This document shows, piece after piece, positions 1 to 9,417 of a DNA stretch of 64,000 nt; position 1 is the stretch's first letter, and each line of letters begins with the position of its first letter. The notes beneath the pieces were generated by a model. That model worked only from the letters and a program-made list of their open reading frames with translations, was not told the origin of the DNA and searched no databases. The stretch is taken from the NCBI RefSeq assembly GCF_028656935.1, contig NZ_JAMDGZ010000017.1:1-64000 (forward strand), in the 5' to 3' direction. The stretch is from Pseudomonas rubra (GTDB lineage: Bacteria; Pseudomonadota; Gammaproteobacteria; Pseudomonadales; Pseudomonadaceae). A program made the position numbers and the translations under genes.

Positions 1-48
1 GGCGGTCGTACCGTCGGCGCCGGCGTCGTAGCCAAAATCATCGAGTAA
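1..48 (+). CDS. tuf: Elongation factor Tu, C-terminal end (partial)
   Basis: The first 15 codons of the window read GGRTVGAGVVAKIIE followed by TAA, which is the conserved C-terminus of EF-Tu. The start lies outside the window. Position just before the S10 operon fits the usual str operon order (rpsL-rpsG-fusA-tuf). EF-Tu brings aminoacyl-tRNA to the ribosome. Only the tail is visible, but it is distinctive. Confidence 0.93.
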   Translation, partial: GGRTVGAGVVAKIIE

Positions 49-61
49 TCGTTGATCGTTT

Positions 62-92
62 AAAAAGGCCCCCGCTCAGCGGGGGCTTTTTT
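62..92 (+). terminator. Intrinsic terminator after tuf
   Basis: An 8-bp GC stem (68-75 with 79-86) closes a TCA loop and is followed by six T residues. It ends the str operon just before the S10 operon promoter. Confidence 0.9.
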
Positions 93-98
93 ATTGGG

Positions 99-126
99 TT
101 GACACTCAGTGGGGGCCTCTATAAAA
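99..126 (+). promoter_or_regulatory. Sigma-70 promoter of the S10 operon
   Basis: A consensus -35 TTGACA (99-104) is followed after 15-16 bases by TATAAA (120-125). It starts only 7 bases after the tuf terminator. The remaining leader to rpsJ is about 60 nt and holds one small hairpin around 144-158. Confidence 0.75.
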
Positions 127-190
127 TCACGCCTCCTTTTAACGGGCGTAGTGCGCCCGGTGGGAATAGCAGCCTGGAGTCTGAAATCCA

Positions 191-502
191 ATGCAAAATC
201 AGCAAATCCGTATCAGGTTGAAGGCTTTTGACCATCGCCTGATCGACCAATCCACCCAGGAAATCGTGGAAACCGCGAAACGTACTGGTGCTCAAGTGCG
301 TGGTCCAATTCCACTGCCTACCCGTAAAGAGCGGTTCACCGTTCTGGTCTCCCCGCACGTCAACAAAGACGCGCGTGACCAGTACGAGATCCGTACTCAT
401 AAGCGCGTTCTGGATATCGTCCAGCCAACGGATAAAACCGTTGATGCACTTATGAAGCTTGATCTTGCGGCCGGTGTGGAAGTGCAGATCAGCCTCGGCT
501 AA
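191..502 (+). CDS. rpsJ: 30S ribosomal protein S10
   Basis: This 103-residue protein matches S10 end to end (start [19 protein letters not shown]). S10 sits in the 30S head and also acts as NusE in transcription antitermination together with NusB, whose gene lies at about 51.1 kb. It is the first gene of the S10 operon. The ATG is preceded by GGAG about 12 bases upstream. Confidence 0.99.
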
Positions 503-582
503 GACACGGTCTTAGTCGTGTAACGCTCTGAAATGGGCGGCCATAGCGGGTGAAAGCCCCGTACACTCATGAGGTTTACAAC
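503..582 (+). other. rpsJ-rplC spacer with hairpin
   Basis: This 80-base gap is longer than most in the operon. It contains a small stem (ACACG near 504-508 with CGTGT near 517-521) and a GAGG ribosome-binding site just before rplC. No gene is seen in it. Whether the hairpin has a regulatory role cannot be told from sequence alone. Confidence 0.4.
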
Positions 583-1218
583 ATGACTATTGGTGTAGTC
601 GGTCGAAAAGCGGGTATGACCCGTATTTTCACCGAAGAAGGTGTCTCCATTCCGGTCACGGTCATTGAGATCGAGCCGAATCGTGTCACCCAGTTCAAAA
701 CTGAAGAAACCGATGGCTATCGTGCAGTGCAAGTCACTGTCGGTGAACGTCGCGCTTCGCGCGTGACTGCTGCTCAAGCAGGTCACTTCGCTAAAGCGAA
801 CGTTGCCGCGGGTCGCGGTGTCTGGGAGTTCCGTCTTGAAGAAGGCGAGTACCAGGCCGGTGATTCGATCAACGCTGAAATCTTCGCTGCAGGTCAGCTG
901 GTAGATGTTACCGGTCAGTCCAAGGGTAAAGGCTTTGCCGGTACCATCAAGCGTTGGAATTTCCGCGGTCAAGATAACACCCACGGTAACTCCGTCTCCC
1001 ACCGCGTCCCGGGCTCTATCGGCCAGTGCCAGACTCCTGGTCGTGTATTCAAGGGCAAAAAAATGTCCGGTCACATGGGCGCCGAGCGCGTGACCGTTCA
1101 GTCCCTCGAAGTAGTGCGCGTCGACGCTGAACGCAATCTGTTGCTGGTCAAGGGTGCCGTTCCAGGCGCAACTGGCAGCGATCTGGTTGTGCGTCCGGCT
1201 GCCAAGGCTCGCGGTTAA
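583..1218 (+). CDS. rplC: 50S ribosomal protein L3
   Basis: A 211-residue L3. The ATG at 583 gives the canonical start [16 protein letters not shown]; an upstream GTG in frame (550) would add 11 residues with no homology. The conserved [18 protein letters not shown] stretch that contacts the peptidyl-transferase centre, and carries the glutamine methylated in E. coli, is present. L3 is an early assembly protein near the 23S 3' end. Confidence 0.98.
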   Translation: MTIGVVGRKAGMTRIFTEEGVSIPVTVIEIEPNRVTQFKTEETDGYRAVQVTVGERRASRVTAAQAGHFAKANVAAGRGVWEFRLEEGEYQAGDSINAEIFAAGQLVDVTGQSKGKGFAGTIKRWNFRGQDNTHGNSVSHRVPGSIGQCQTPGRVFKGKKMSGHMGAERVTVQSLEVVRVDAERNLLLVKGAVPGATGSDLVVRPAAKARG

Positions 1219-1230
1219 GGGGAAGCTGAC

Positions 1231-1833
1231 ATGCAACTAAATGTAAATGACGCTCAGGCGATCGAAGTTTCCGAACTGACCTTCGGCGGCGAATTCAACG
1301 AGACGCTGGTACACCAAGCAGTCGTGGCCTATATGGCCGGCGGCCGTCAAGGCACCAAGCAGCAGAAAACCCGTTCCGACGTTGCTGGTGGCGGTAAGCG
1401 CCCATGGCGTCAGAAAGGCACTGGCCGTGCTCGTGCCGGTACTATCCGTAGCCCAATCTGGCGTGGCGGCGGTACCACTTTCGCAGCTCGTCCGCAGGAT
1501 CACTCGCAGAAGCTCAACAAGAAGATGTACCGCGCAGCAATGCGTTCCATCCTCGCTGAGCTGGTGCGTACCGACCGTCTGGTCGTGGTTCAGGACTTCG
1601 CTGTTGAAGCACCGAAAACCAAAGACCTGCTGAACAAGCTGAACGGCATGGGTCTGAGCGACGTACTGATCGTTTCGGACGCTGTTGATCAGAACCTGTA
1701 CCTGGCTGCTCGCAACCTGCCGCACGTCGACGTACGTGACGTTCAGGGTTCCGATCCGGTCAGTCTGATCGCATACGACAAAGTGTTGATCACTGTGTCG
1801 GCCGTGAAGAAATTCGAGGAGCTGCTGGGATGA
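1231..1833 (+). CDS. rplD: 50S ribosomal protein L4
   Basis: A 200-residue L4 ([20 protein letters not shown]) with the long basic loop (about residues 42-90, [19 protein letters not shown]) that lines the peptide exit tunnel. In E. coli L4 represses its own operon through the S10 leader; the short leader here does not obviously contain that structure. Its stop overlaps the rplW start by 4 bases (ATGA), suggesting coupled translation. Confidence 0.98.
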   Translation: MQLNVNDAQAIEVSELTFGGEFNETLVHQAVVAYMAGGRQGTKQQKTRSDVAGGGKRPWRQKGTGRARAGTIRSPIWRGGGTTFAARPQDHSQKLNKKMYRAAMRSILAELVRTDRLVVVQDFAVEAPKTKDLLNKLNGMGLSDVLIVSDAVDQNLYLAARNLPHVDVRDVQGSDPVSLIAYDKVLITVSAVKKFEELLG

Positions 1834-2129
1834 ACCAGGAACGCGTATTTAAAGTCCTCCTTGGCCCGCATGTTTCCGAGAAGGCTACCGTTCTGGCTGA
1901 GAAAAAAGGCCAGTTCGTATTCAAGGTTGCTACTGATGCAACCAAGCTGGAAATCAAGAAAGCTGTCGAAGGCCTGTTCGGCGTAAAAGTCGAAAACGTG
2001 TCGACTGTTAACGTTCTGGGTAAAACCAAGCGTACCGCACGTGGTCTGGGCAAGCGCAATGACTGGAAGAAAGCGATCGTTTCGCTTCAGCCAGGCCAAG
2101 ATCTCGATTTCAGCAGCAGTGCTGAGTAA
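1830..2129 (+). CDS. rplW: 50S ribosomal protein L23
   Basis: A 99-residue L23 ([26 protein letters not shown]), full length for the family. It surrounds the exit tunnel mouth and is the docking site for trigger factor and SRP. The gene begins inside the last codons of rplD. Confidence 0.98.
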   Translation: MNQERVFKVLLGPHVSEKATVLAEKKGQFVFKVATDATKLEIKKAVEGLFGVKVENVSTVNVLGKTKRTARGLGKRNDWKKAIVSLQPGQDLDFSSSAE

Positions 2130-2143
2130 GGAAGGGGTGCATC

Positions 2144-2968
2144 ATGGCAATCGTTAAATGCAAACCGACTTCCCCTGGCCGCCGTTTCGTGGTCAAGGTG
2201 GTCAACAAGGAGCTGCATAAAGGCGCTCCTCACGCACCGCTGCTCGAGAAGAAGTCGAAGTCTGGTGGTCGTAACAACAATGGCCGCATCACTACGCGTC
2301 ACGTAGGTGGTGGTCATAAGCAGCATTACCGTATGGTCGATTTCCGTCGCAACGACAAAGATGGCATCGTCGCCACTGTCGAGCGTATCGAATACGATCC
2401 AAACCGTACTGCTCACATCGCACTGCTGTGCTACGCAGACGGCGAGCGCCGCTACATCATCGCCCCTAAAGGCGTTGCTGCTGGCGACCAGCTGATCGCA
2501 GGCGCTCTGGCTCCAATCAAGCCAGGCAACTCCCTGCAACTGCGCAACATCCCAGTGGGTAGCACCATTCACGGCATCGAACTGAAGCCGGGCAAAGGTG
2601 CACAGATCGCTCGTTCCGCTGGTGCTTCGGCTCAGCTGATCGCTCGCGAAGGTGTCTATGTGACCCTGCGTCTGCGCTCTGGTGAAATGCGTAAAGTCCT
2701 GGCTGAATGCCGTGCGACCCTGGGTGAAGTCTCGAACTCCGAGCACAGCCTGCGTTCGCTGGGTAAAGCTGGTGCCAAACGCTGGCGTGGCGTTCGCCCA
2801 ACCGTTCGTGGTGTTGCCATGAACCCGGTTGACCACCCGCATGGTGGTGGTGAAGGTCGTACCTCCGGTGGTCGTCATCCGGTATCGCCATGGGGCTTCC
2901 CGACTAAGGGCGCGAAGACTCGTGGTAATAAGCGTACCGACAACATGATCGTCCGTCGTCGCAAGTAA
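2144..2968 (+). CDS. rplB: 50S ribosomal protein L2
   Basis: A 274-residue L2 with the near-invariant [14 protein letters not shown] segment around residue 225-238, which contains the histidine implicated in peptidyl transfer. L2 is needed for subunit association. Start ATG at 2144 has a GGAAGGGG ribosome-binding site. Confidence 0.99.
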   Translation: MAIVKCKPTSPGRRFVVKVVNKELHKGAPHAPLLEKKSKSGGRNNNGRITTRHVGGGHKQHYRMVDFRRNDKDGIVATVERIEYDPNRTAHIALLCYADGERRYIIAPKGVAAGDQLIAGALAPIKPGNSLQLRNIPVGSTIHGIELKPGKGAQIARSAGASAQLIAREGVYVTLRLRSGEMRKVLAECRATLGEVSNSEHSLRSLGKAGAKRWRGVRPTVRGVAMNPVDHPHGGGEGRTSGGRHPVSPWGFPTKGAKTRGNKRTDNMIVRRRK

Positions 2969-2984
2969 ATAGAGGGATACGACA

Positions 2985-3260
2985 GTGCCACGTTCTCTGA
3001 AAAAAGGTCCTTTTATCGATCTTCACCTACTGAAGAAGATCGAAGTGGCGGCGGAAAAGAACGATCGCAAACCAGTTAAGACCTGGTCGCGCCGTTCCAT
3101 GATCCTGCCACAAATGGTCGGTCTGACCATCGCGGTACACAACGGTCGCCAACACGTCCCAGTTCTCGTGAACGAAGACATGGTCGGCCATAAACTGGGC
3201 GAGTTTGCCGGTACCCGCACTTATCGTGGGCACGTGGCTGACAAGAAAGCCAAGCGTTAA
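2985..3260 (+). CDS. rpsS: 30S ribosomal protein S19
   Basis: A 91-residue S19 ([18 protein letters not shown]) that contacts A-site tRNA and S13 in the 30S head. The start codon is GTG at 2985, preceded by AGAGGGA; no ATG gives the canonical N-terminus. Confidence 0.98.
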   Translation: MPRSLKKGPFIDLHLLKKIEVAAEKNDRKPVKTWSRRSMILPQMVGLTIAVHNGRQHVPVLVNEDMVGHKLGEFAGTRTYRGHVADKKAKR

Positions 3261-3271
3261 GGGGTTAGGAA

Positions 3272-3604
3272 ATGGAAGTAGCCGCTAAGTTGTCGGGCGC
3301 TCGAATCTCCGCCCAGAAAGCCCGCTTGGTCGCCGACCAGATCCGCGGGAAGAAGGTGGGCGAAGCGCTCAACCTGTTGGCCTTCAGCAGCAAAAAAGCC
3401 GCTGAAATCATGAAGAAAGTCCTCGAGTCGGCCGTTGCCAACGCCGAGCATAACGAAGGCGCAGACGTTGATGACCTGAAGGTCTCCACCGTTTTCGTCA
3501 ACGAAGGGCGTTCGCTGAAGCGTATCATGCCGCGTGCCAAAGGCCGCGCTGATCGCATCGTCAAGCGGTCTTGCCATATCACTGTCAAGGTTGCGGACAA
3601 GTAA
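3272..3604 (+). CDS. rplV: 50S ribosomal protein L22
   Basis: A 110-residue L22. The C-terminal half holds the beta-hairpin (around residues 80-100, [13 protein letters not shown]) that reaches into the exit tunnel and is the site of macrolide-resistance changes in other species. The gene follows rpsS after 11 bases. Confidence 0.98.
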
Positions 3605-3617
3605 CGGAGTCGATCAG

Positions 3618-4304
3618 ATGGGTCAGAAAGTACATCCCACTGGCATTCGCCTGGGAATCGTCAAGGAGCACACCTCCGTCTGGTACGCAGACGGTCGGAC
3701 TTATGCGGACTATTTGCTCGCAGATCTGAATGTGCGTGAGTACCTCCAAGACAAACTAAAAAGCGCGTCCGTTAGCCGTATCGATATCCATCGTCCGGCC
3801 CAAACTGCACGCATCACCATCCACACCGCTCGTCCAGGTATCGTTATCGGGAAGAAAGGTGAAGATGTTGAGAAGCTGCGTCAGGACCTGACCAAGCAAA
3901 TGGGTGTGCCTGTGCACATCAACATCGAAGAGATCCGCAAGCCGGAACTCGACGGTATGCTGGTAGCTCAGAGCGTAGCTCAGCAGCTGGAGCGTCGTGT
4001 GATGTTCCGTCGCGCCATGAAGCGCGCCGTACAGAACGCCATGCGCATTGGTGCCAAAGGCATCAAGATCCAAGTGAGCGGTCGTCTCGGCGGTGCTGAA
4101 ATCGCACGTACTGAATGGTATCGCGAAGGTCGTGTGCCCCTGCACACCCTGCGTGCCGATATCGACTATGCCACCTACGAAGCTCACACCACTTACGGTG
4201 TGATCGGTGTGAAGGTTTGGATTTTCAAAGGCGAAGTAATTGGTGGTCGCCAAGAAGAACTGAAACCACAAGCACCAGCGCCTCGTAAAAAAGCTGCTAA
4301 GTAA
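3618..4304 (+). CDS. rpsC: 30S ribosomal protein S3
   Basis: A 228-residue S3. I chose ATG 3618 ([13 protein letters not shown]), the universal S3 start; the longer in-frame opening from 3534 overlaps rplV and has no homology. The KH domain GxxG is visible as [12 protein letters not shown] near residues 76-90. S3 is part of the mRNA entry tunnel helicase site. Confidence 0.98.
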   Translation: MGQKVHPTGIRLGIVKEHTSVWYADGRTYADYLLADLNVREYLQDKLKSASVSRIDIHRPAQTARITIHTARPGIVIGKKGEDVEKLRQDLTKQMGVPVHINIEEIRKPELDGMLVAQSVAQQLERRVMFRRAMKRAVQNAMRIGAKGIKIQVSGRLGGAEIARTEWYREGRVPLHTLRADIDYATYEAHTTYGVIGVKVWIFKGEVIGGRQEELKPQAPAPRKKAAK

Positions 4305-4316
4305 GGGGTACGCCAA

Positions 4317-4730
4317 ATGTTGCAACCAAAGCGTACAAAATTCCGCAAGCAGATGACTGGCCACAACCGTGGTCTGGCACTGCGCGGTAGCAAAGTCAGC
4401 TTCGGCGAATTTGCTCTGAAAGCTGTTGCTCGCGGTCGTCTCACCGCCCGCCAGATTGAGTCGGCACGTCGTGCTCTGACCCGTCACGTAAAACGTGGCG
4501 GTAAAATCTGGATCCGTGTGTTCCCGGACAAGCCGATCTCCAAGAAGCCTCTCGAAGTGCGGATGGGTAAAGGTAAAGGTTCCGTGGAATACTGGGTTGC
4601 CCAGATCCAGCCAGGCAAAGTCCTGTACGAGATCGAGGGTGTTTCTGAAGAGCTGGCGCGTGAGGCTTTCGCCCTGGCGGCTGCAAAGCTGCCTCTCGCC
4701 ACCTCCTTTGTTAAGCGGACGGTGATGTGA
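4317..4730 (+). CDS. rplP: 50S ribosomal protein L16
   Basis: A 137-residue L16 ([19 protein letters not shown]) with the conserved [14 protein letters not shown] segment around residue 80. It contacts A-site tRNA. The TGA stop shares its last base with the rpmC ATG. Confidence 0.98.
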
Positions 4731-4921
4731 TGAAAGCGAATGAACTTCGTGAAAAATCAGCACAGCAGCTGAACGAGCAACTGCTCGGCTTGCTGCGCGA
4801 CCAGTTCAATCTGCGTATGCAGAAAGCAACTGGCCAGTTGGGGCAGTCGCACCTGCTCTCGCAAGTTAAGCGTGACATCGCTCGCGTGAAAACTGTGCTC
4901 AACCAGCAGGCAGGTAAGTGA
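4730..4921 (+). CDS. rpmC: 50S ribosomal protein L29
   Basis: A 63-residue L29 ([19 protein letters not shown]), two long helices as usual. The ATG at 4730 overlaps the rplP stop by one base; a GTG one codon upstream is possible but would give MMKAN. L29 sits beside L23 at the tunnel exit. Confidence 0.97.
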
Positions 4922-4923
4922 TC

Positions 4924-5190
4924 ATGGCTGAAGCTGAAAAAACCGTCCGTACGCTGACTGGCCGTGTCGTCAGCGACAAGATGGACAAAACCATCACCGT
5001 ACTGATCGAGCGTCGCGTTAAGCACCCGATCTACGGTAAATACGTTAAGCGTTCGACTAAGCTGCACGCGCACGACGAAACCAACCAGTGCCATATCGGC
5101 GACAAGGTCTCCATCCGCGAGACCCGTCCGCTGGCCAAGACCAAGTCCTGGGCACTGGTTGAAGTTCTCGAACGCGCTGTTGAAGTCTAA
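4924..5190 (+). CDS. rpsQ: 30S ribosomal protein S17
   Basis: An 88-residue S17 ([23 protein letters not shown]), OB fold, early 16S binder. ATG 4924, two bases after the rpmC stop, gives the standard N-terminus; the in-frame GTG at 4918 lies inside rpmC and is unlikely. Confidence 0.97.
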   Translation: MAEAEKTVRTLTGRVVSDKMDKTITVLIERRVKHPIYGKYVKRSTKLHAHDETNQCHIGDKVSIRETRPLAKTKSWALVEVLERAVEV

Positions 5191-5213
5191 GGGCTAAGGG
5201 TCGGAGAAATTTT

Positions 5214-5582
5214 ATGATTCAGACTCAATCCATGCTCGATGTGGCCGATAACAGCGGCGCTCGTCGCGTCATGTGCATCAAGGTTCTCGGCGGTTCGCAC
5301 CGCCGTTACGCCGGCATCGGTGACATCATCAAGGTAACCGTCAAGGAAGCAATTCCTCGCGGTAAAGTGAAGAAAGGCCAAGTGATGACTGCTGTTGTAG
5401 TCCGCACTCGCCACGGTGTCCGTCGTGCTGACGGCTCCATCATCCGCTTTGATGGCAATGCTGCTGTTCTGCTGAACAACAAGCAAGAGCCGATCGGCAC
5501 CCGTATCTTTGGGCCAGTGACCCGTGAACTTCGTACTGAGAAGTTCATGAAGATCGTCTCGCTCGCCCCAGAAGTGCTGTAA
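5214..5582 (+). CDS. rplN: 50S ribosomal protein L14
   Basis: A 122-residue L14 ([27 protein letters not shown]), exact family length. It forms an intersubunit bridge and binds the silencing factor RsfS in other bacteria. Traditional first gene of the spc operon, but here only 23 bases separate it from rpsQ and I see no terminator, so it is likely read through from S10. Confidence 0.98.
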   Translation: MIQTQSMLDVADNSGARRVMCIKVLGGSHRRYAGIGDIIKVTVKEAIPRGKVKKGQVMTAVVVRTRHGVRRADGSIIRFDGNAAVLLNNKQEPIGTRIFGPVTRELRTEKFMKIVSLAPEVL

Positions 5583-5593
5583 GGAGATCCGAC

Positions 5594-5908
5594 ATGCAAA
5601 AGATTCGTCGTGACGACGAGATCATCGTGATCGCCGGCAAAGACAAAGGTAAGCGCGGTAAGGTGCTCAAGGTTCTCGCTGACGACCGTCTGGTCGTTGG
5701 TGGGATCAACCTGGTGAAGCGTCATACCAAGCCTAACCCGATGTCGGGCGTACAGGGCGGTATCGTCGAGAAAGAAGCGCCACTGCACGCTTCTAACGTC
5801 GCCATTTTCAACGGCGAAACCAACAAGGCTGACCGCGTTGGTTTCAAAGTAGAAGACGGCAAAAAAATTCGTGTCTTCAAGTCGACCCAAAAAGCGGTTG
5901 ATGCTTGA
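5594..5908 (+). CDS. rplX: 50S ribosomal protein L24
   Basis: A 104-residue L24 with the KOW motif at the N-terminus ([20 protein letters not shown]). It is an assembly initiator protein for the large subunit. AAGGAG ribosome-binding site directly before the ATG. Confidence 0.98.
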   Translation: MQKIRRDDEIIVIAGKDKGKRGKVLKVLADDRLVVGGINLVKRHTKPNPMSGVQGGIVEKEAPLHASNVAIFNGETNKADRVGFKVEDGKKIRVFKSTQKAVDA

Positions 5909-5928
5909 ACACTGCTAGGTAGAAGACC

Positions 5929-6468
5929 ATGGCACGACTGAAAGAGATTTACCGGAACGAGATTGCTCCCAAGCTTAAGGAAGAACTTGAGCTTGCGAAC
6001 GTGATGGAAGTTCCACGCGTTACCAAGATCACCCTGAACATGGGTCTGGGCGAAGCTGTCGGCGACAAAAAAGTCATCGAGCACGCTGTTGCTGACCTGG
6101 AGAAGATCACCGGTCAGAAAGCCGTTGTGACTTACGCTCGGAAATCCATCGCGGGCTTCAAAGTCCGTGAGGGCTGGCCGATTGGCGTTAAAGTTACTCT
6201 GCGCCGTGATCGTATGTACGAATTCCTGGACCGCCTGCTGGCGATCTCCCTGCCTCGGGTTCGCGACTTCCGCGGCCTGAATGCCAAGTCCTTCGATGGT
6301 CGTGGCAACTACAGCATGGGCGTGAAAGAGCAGATCATCTTCCCGGAAATCGACTACGACAAGATCGATGCTCTGCGCGGTCTGGACATTACCCTGACCA
6401 CCACTGCCAAGAACGATGACGAAGGCCGCGCTCTGATGCGTGCTTTCAAATTCCCGTTCCGCAACTGA
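5929..6468 (+). CDS. rplE: 50S ribosomal protein L5
   Basis: A 179-residue L5 ([21 protein letters not shown]), canonical length. It binds 5S rRNA with L18 and contacts P-site tRNA. In E. coli the rplE start region is where S8 represses the spc operon; here a long regulatory-looking gap occurs further on, between rpsN and rpsH. Confidence 0.98.
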   Translation: MARLKEIYRNEIAPKLKEELELANVMEVPRVTKITLNMGLGEAVGDKKVIEHAVADLEKITGQKAVVTYARKSIAGFKVREGWPIGVKVTLRRDRMYEFLDRLLAISLPRVRDFRGLNAKSFDGRGNYSMGVKEQIIFPEIDYDKIDALRGLDITLTTTAKNDDEGRALMRAFKFPFRN

Positions 6469-6481
6469 TTGGAGTAGGAAA

Positions 6482-6787
6482 ATGGCCAAGAAGAGCATGA
6501 AAAACCGTGAGCTGAAGCGTCAGCTCACTGTTGCCAAGTACGCCAAGAAGCGTGCCGAGCTGAAAGCGACCATCGTTAATCTGGAAGCAACTCCAGAAGA
6601 GCGTTTTGCCGCTGTCGTAGCTCTGCAGAAGCAACCACGTGACGCTAGCGCTGCGCGCCTGCGTAACCGTTGCCGCATCACCGGTCGTCCACACGGCGTT
6701 TACCGCAAGTTCGGCCTCGGCCGTAACAAGCTGCGTGAAGCAGCTATGCGCGGTGACGTTCCAGGTCTGGTTAAAGCCAGCTGGTAA
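6482..6787 (+). CDS. rpsN: 30S ribosomal protein S14 (zinc-free form)
   Basis: A 101-residue S14 starting at ATG 6482 ([14 protein letters not shown]). It has a single cysteine and no CxxC pairs, so this is the long zinc-independent type. An in-frame upstream opening at 6440 overlaps rplE and is not used. It is the last gene before a 209-base gap. Confidence 0.97.
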   Translation: MAKKSMKNRELKRQLTVAKYAKKRAELKATIVNLEATPEERFAAVVALQKQPRDASAARLRNRCRITGRPHGVYRKFGLGRNKLREAAMRGDVPGLVKASW

Positions 6788-6849
6788 GACGTACCGGCAG
6801 CGTCCAGGTGGCGGGGGAGCAATCTTCCGACCACCGGTGACCTTGCATC

Positions 6850-6877
6850 GAAACAAGCCCCTTCTGGGGCTTGTTTC
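6850..6877 (+). terminator. Terminator-like hairpin between rpsN and rpsH
   Basis: A perfect 12-bp stem (6850-6861 with 6866-6877, loop TTCT) follows rpsN by 62 bases. The U-tract is interrupted, so termination may be partial. Its 3' arm includes the -35 of the next promoter. Confidence 0.7.
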
Positions 6878-6899
6878 GTTTCTGGGAACTGTCTAGAAT
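6871..6899 (+). promoter_or_regulatory. Internal promoter for rpsH onward
   Basis: TTGTTT (6871-6876) and TAGAAT (6894-6899) are spaced by 17 bases. The -35 is embedded in the 3' arm of the preceding hairpin. This would allow rpsH-rpmJ to be transcribed separately. Confidence 0.55.
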
Positions 6900-6909
6900 G
6901 ACCGGCTCT

Positions 6910-6944
6910 CCTGAGCCCGGGTTTTTATGCCCGGCGATCTCAGG
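6910..6944 (+). promoter_or_regulatory. Two-part leader hairpin upstream of rpsH
   Basis: An outer stem (CCTGAG 6910-6915 with CTCAGG 6939-6944) encloses an inner stem (CCGGG 6917-6921 with CCCGG 6930-6934). It lies just downstream of the predicted promoter and about 50 bases before the rpsH ATG. It could be an autoregulatory r-protein binding site (S8 is the first gene), but that is inference. Confidence 0.45.
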
Positions 6945-6996
6945 GGTCTGTAGTAGCCGAGAGGCTAATTTTTCTTGTATCAGGAGCGTCTAGCCC

Positions 6997-7389
6997 ATGA
7001 GTATGCAGGACCCGTTAGCGGACATGCTAACTCGCATCCGTAATGCCCAGATGGCTGAAAAGTCCGTCGTAAGCATGCCTTCCTCGACTCTGAAGGTTGC
7101 GGTTGCCAAAGTTCTGAAAGACGAAGGTTACATCGCTGGCTACCAAGTCAGCAGCGAAGTAAAACCATCGCTTTCCATCGAGCTTAAATACTTCGAAGGC
7201 CGTCCGGTCATCGAGGAAGTCAAGCGCGTAAGTCGTCCAGGCCTGCGTCAGTACAAGTCCGTCGATGATCTGCCGAAAGTACGTGGCGGTCTGGGCGTGT
7301 CTATCGTCTCCACCAACAAAGGTGTGATGACTGATCGTGCTGCGCGCGCTGCCGGTGTCGGCGGCGAAGTTCTCTGCACAGTGTTCTAA
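6997..7389 (+). CDS. rpsH: 30S ribosomal protein S8
   Basis: A 130-residue S8 ([18 protein letters not shown]), the 16S central-domain binder and spc operon repressor in E. coli. It is preceded by its own promoter and leader hairpin here. AGGAG ribosome-binding site about 12 bases before the ATG. Confidence 0.98.
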   Translation: MSMQDPLADMLTRIRNAQMAEKSVVSMPSSTLKVAVAKVLKDEGYIAGYQVSSEVKPSLSIELKYFEGRPVIEEVKRVSRPGLRQYKSVDDLPKVRGGLGVSIVSTNKGVMTDRAARAAGVGGEVLCTVF

Positions 7390-7401
7390 GGGGGGATAAG
7401 C

Positions 7402-7935
7402 ATGTCTCGCGTCGCTAAGAACCCCGTTAAGCTGCCATCGGGCGTCGAAGTCAAATTCGCCGGTCAGCAGCTTTCGGTGAAGGGTGCCAAGGGCACTCTC
7501 GAACTGAACGTTCACTCGTCAGTAGAAGTCGTTGAAGAAGCTGGTGAGCTGCGTTTTGCTGCTCGCAATGGCGATCAACAAACTCGCGCTATGGCCGGTA
7601 CTACCCGTGCTTTGGTAAACAACATGGTCCAAGGCGTAAGCCAAGGCTTCGAGCGCAAGCTCCAGCTGGTCGGTGTTGGTTACAAAGCTCAGGCTAAAGG
7701 CACCGTCCTGAACCTGGCGCTCGGCTTCTCGCATCCAGTGGATTACGAATTGCCTGAGGGCATCACCGCTGAGACCCCAAGCCAGACCGATATCCTGATC
7801 AAGGGTATCGACAAGCAGCTGGTAGGTCAGGTGGCCGCCGAAATCCGCGGTTTCCGTCCGCCAGAGCCGTACAAAGGCAAAGGTGTGCGTTACGCGGACG
7901 AAGTCGTCCGTCGTAAAGAAGCCAAGAAGAAGTAG
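7402..7935 (+). CDS. rplF: 50S ribosomal protein L6
   Basis: A 177-residue L6 ([21 protein letters not shown]) with the two repeated L6 folds and the C-terminal [13 protein letters not shown] motif near the sarcin-ricin loop. AGGGGGG ribosome-binding site. Confidence 0.98.
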   Translation: MSRVAKNPVKLPSGVEVKFAGQQLSVKGAKGTLELNVHSSVEVVEEAGELRFAARNGDQQTRAMAGTTRALVNNMVQGVSQGFERKLQLVGVGYKAQAKGTVLNLALGFSHPVDYELPEGITAETPSQTDILIKGIDKQLVGQVAAEIRGFRPPEPYKGKGVRYADEVVRRKEAKKK

Positions 7936-7945
7936 GGCCTAGCAA

Positions 7946-8296
7946 ATGACCGACAAAAAAGTTACTCGACTGCGTCGCGCTCGCAAAGCACGCCTGAAAA
8001 TGCACGAACTCGAAGTCGTGCGTCTCTGCGTGTTCCGCTCCTCGCAGCACATTTACGCCCAGGTCATTTCGGCCGACGGCAGCAAGGTTCTGGCCAGTGC
8101 CTCGACCTTGGACAAAGAACTGCGTGATGGCGCCACTGGCAACATCGACGCGGCCACTAAGGTTGGCAAGCTGGTAGCTGAGCGCGCGAAAGCCGCCGGT
8201 GTATCTCAAGTTGCCTTTGACCGTTCCGGCTTCAAGTACCATGGCCGCGTCAAAGCGCTGGCTGATGCTGCTCGTGAAGGCGGGCTGGAGTTCTAA
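7946..8296 (+). CDS. rplR: 50S ribosomal protein L18
   Basis: A 116-residue L18 ([21 protein letters not shown]), 5S rRNA binder in the central protuberance. Ends [24 protein letters not shown] C-terminus typical of the family. 3 bases separate it from rpsE. Confidence 0.98.
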   Translation: MTDKKVTRLRRARKARLKMHELEVVRLCVFRSSQHIYAQVISADGSKVLASASTLDKELRDGATGNIDAATKVGKLVAERAKAAGVSQVAFDRSGFKYHGRVKALADAAREGGLEF

Positions 8297-8299
8297 GTT

Positions 8300-8800
8300 A
8301 TGGCAAATAACGATCAAAAGCGCGACGAAGGCTACATCGAGAAGCTGGTTCAAGTTAACCGCGTTGCTAAAACCGTCAAAGGCGGCCGTATCTTCACTTT
8401 CACCGCGTTGACCGTGGTAGGTGATGGTAAAGGTCGTGTTGGTTTCGGTCGTGGCAAGTCGCGCGAAGTACCTGCTGCGATCCAGAAAGCGATGGAAGCT
8501 GCTCGTCGCAACATGATTCAGGTTGACCTGAACGGCACCACTCTGCAGTACGCCACCAAGTCCGCCCATGGCGCGTCGAAGGTGTACATGCAGCCTGCGT
8601 CCGAAGGTACCGGTATCATCGCTGGTGGCGCCATGCGTGCCGTCCTGGAAGTTGCTGGTGTTCAGAACGTCCTGGCCAAGTGCTACGGCTCGACTAACCC
8701 TGTAAACGTGGTTCACGCCACTTTCAAGGGTCTGAAGGCTATGCAATCTCCTGAATCCATTGCTGCCAAGCGCGGCAAGAGCGTTGAGGAGATCCGCTGA
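8300..8800 (+). CDS. rpsE: 30S ribosomal protein S5
   Basis: A 166-residue S5 ([21 protein letters not shown]) with the [19 protein letters not shown] double-stranded-RNA-binding segment near residue 45-65. S5 helps fidelity and mRNA unwinding; this segment is where spectinomycin and ram changes map in other bacteria. Confidence 0.98.
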   Translation: MANNDQKRDEGYIEKLVQVNRVAKTVKGGRIFTFTALTVVGDGKGRVGFGRGKSREVPAAIQKAMEAARRNMIQVDLNGTTLQYATKSAHGASKVYMQPASEGTGIIAGGAMRAVLEVAGVQNVLAKCYGSTNPVNVVHATFKGLKAMQSPESIAAKRGKSVEEIR

Positions 8801-8802
8801 TC

Positions 8803-8979
8803 ATGGCTACCGTTAAAGTAACGCTGATCAAAAGCACCGCCGGCCGTCTCCCTAACCACAAACTGTGTGTTAAGGGTCTGGGTCTGCGCCGCATCGGTCA
8901 CACTGTAGAAGTCCTGGATACTCCCGAGAATCGCGGGATGATCAACAAGGCTTACTACATGCTGCGCGTCGAGGGTTAA
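8803..8979 (+). CDS. rpmD: 50S ribosomal protein L30
   Basis: A 58-residue reading frame, ATG 8803 two bases after the rpsE stop, translates as [20 protein letters not shown] and ends in MLRVEG. This is bacterial L30, lying in its usual place between S5 and L15. Confidence 0.97.
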   Translation: MATVKVTLIKSTAGRLPNHKLCVKGLGLRRIGHTVEVLDTPENRGMINKAYYMLRVEG

Positions 8980-8982
8980 TCG

Positions 8983-9417
8983 ATGAAACTCAATGATCTG
9001 AGTCCAGCGCCGGGTTCCCGTCGCGAGAAGCATCGTCCGGGCCGTGGTATCGGTAGCGGTTTGGGTAAGACTGGTGGCCGTGGCCACAAAGGTCAGACCT
9101 CCCGTTCCGGTGGCACCATTGCTCCAGGCTTTGAAGGCGGTCAACAGCCGCTGCACCGTCGTCTGCCGAAGTTCGGCTTCGTTTCCCTGAAAGCCATGGA
9201 CCGCGCCGAAGTGCGTCTGTCCGAGCTGGCCAAGGTGGAAGGCGATCTGATCACCGTTCAGTCCCTCAAGGATGCCAACGTGATCGGTCAGCACGTACAG
9301 CGTGTGAAAATCATGCTGTCGGGCGAAGTCACTCGCGCAGTCACCCTCAAGGGTATCGCCGTCACCAAAGGTGCACGTGCGGCTATCGAAGCAGCTGGCG
9401 GCAAGTTCGAGGAATAA
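8983..9417 (+). CDS. rplO: 50S ribosomal protein L15
   Basis: A 144-residue L15 ([22 protein letters not shown]) with the glycine-rich basic N-terminus and [15 protein letters not shown] motif. Its TAA stop abuts the secY ATG with no spacer, so secY is likely translated by coupling. Confidence 0.98.
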   Translation: MKLNDLSPAPGSRREKHRPGRGIGSGLGKTGGRGHKGQTSRSGGTIAPGFEGGQQPLHRRLPKFGFVSLKAMDRAEVRLSELAKVEGDLITVQSLKDANVIGQHVQRVKIMLSGEVTRAVTLKGIAVTKGARAAIEAAGGKFEE

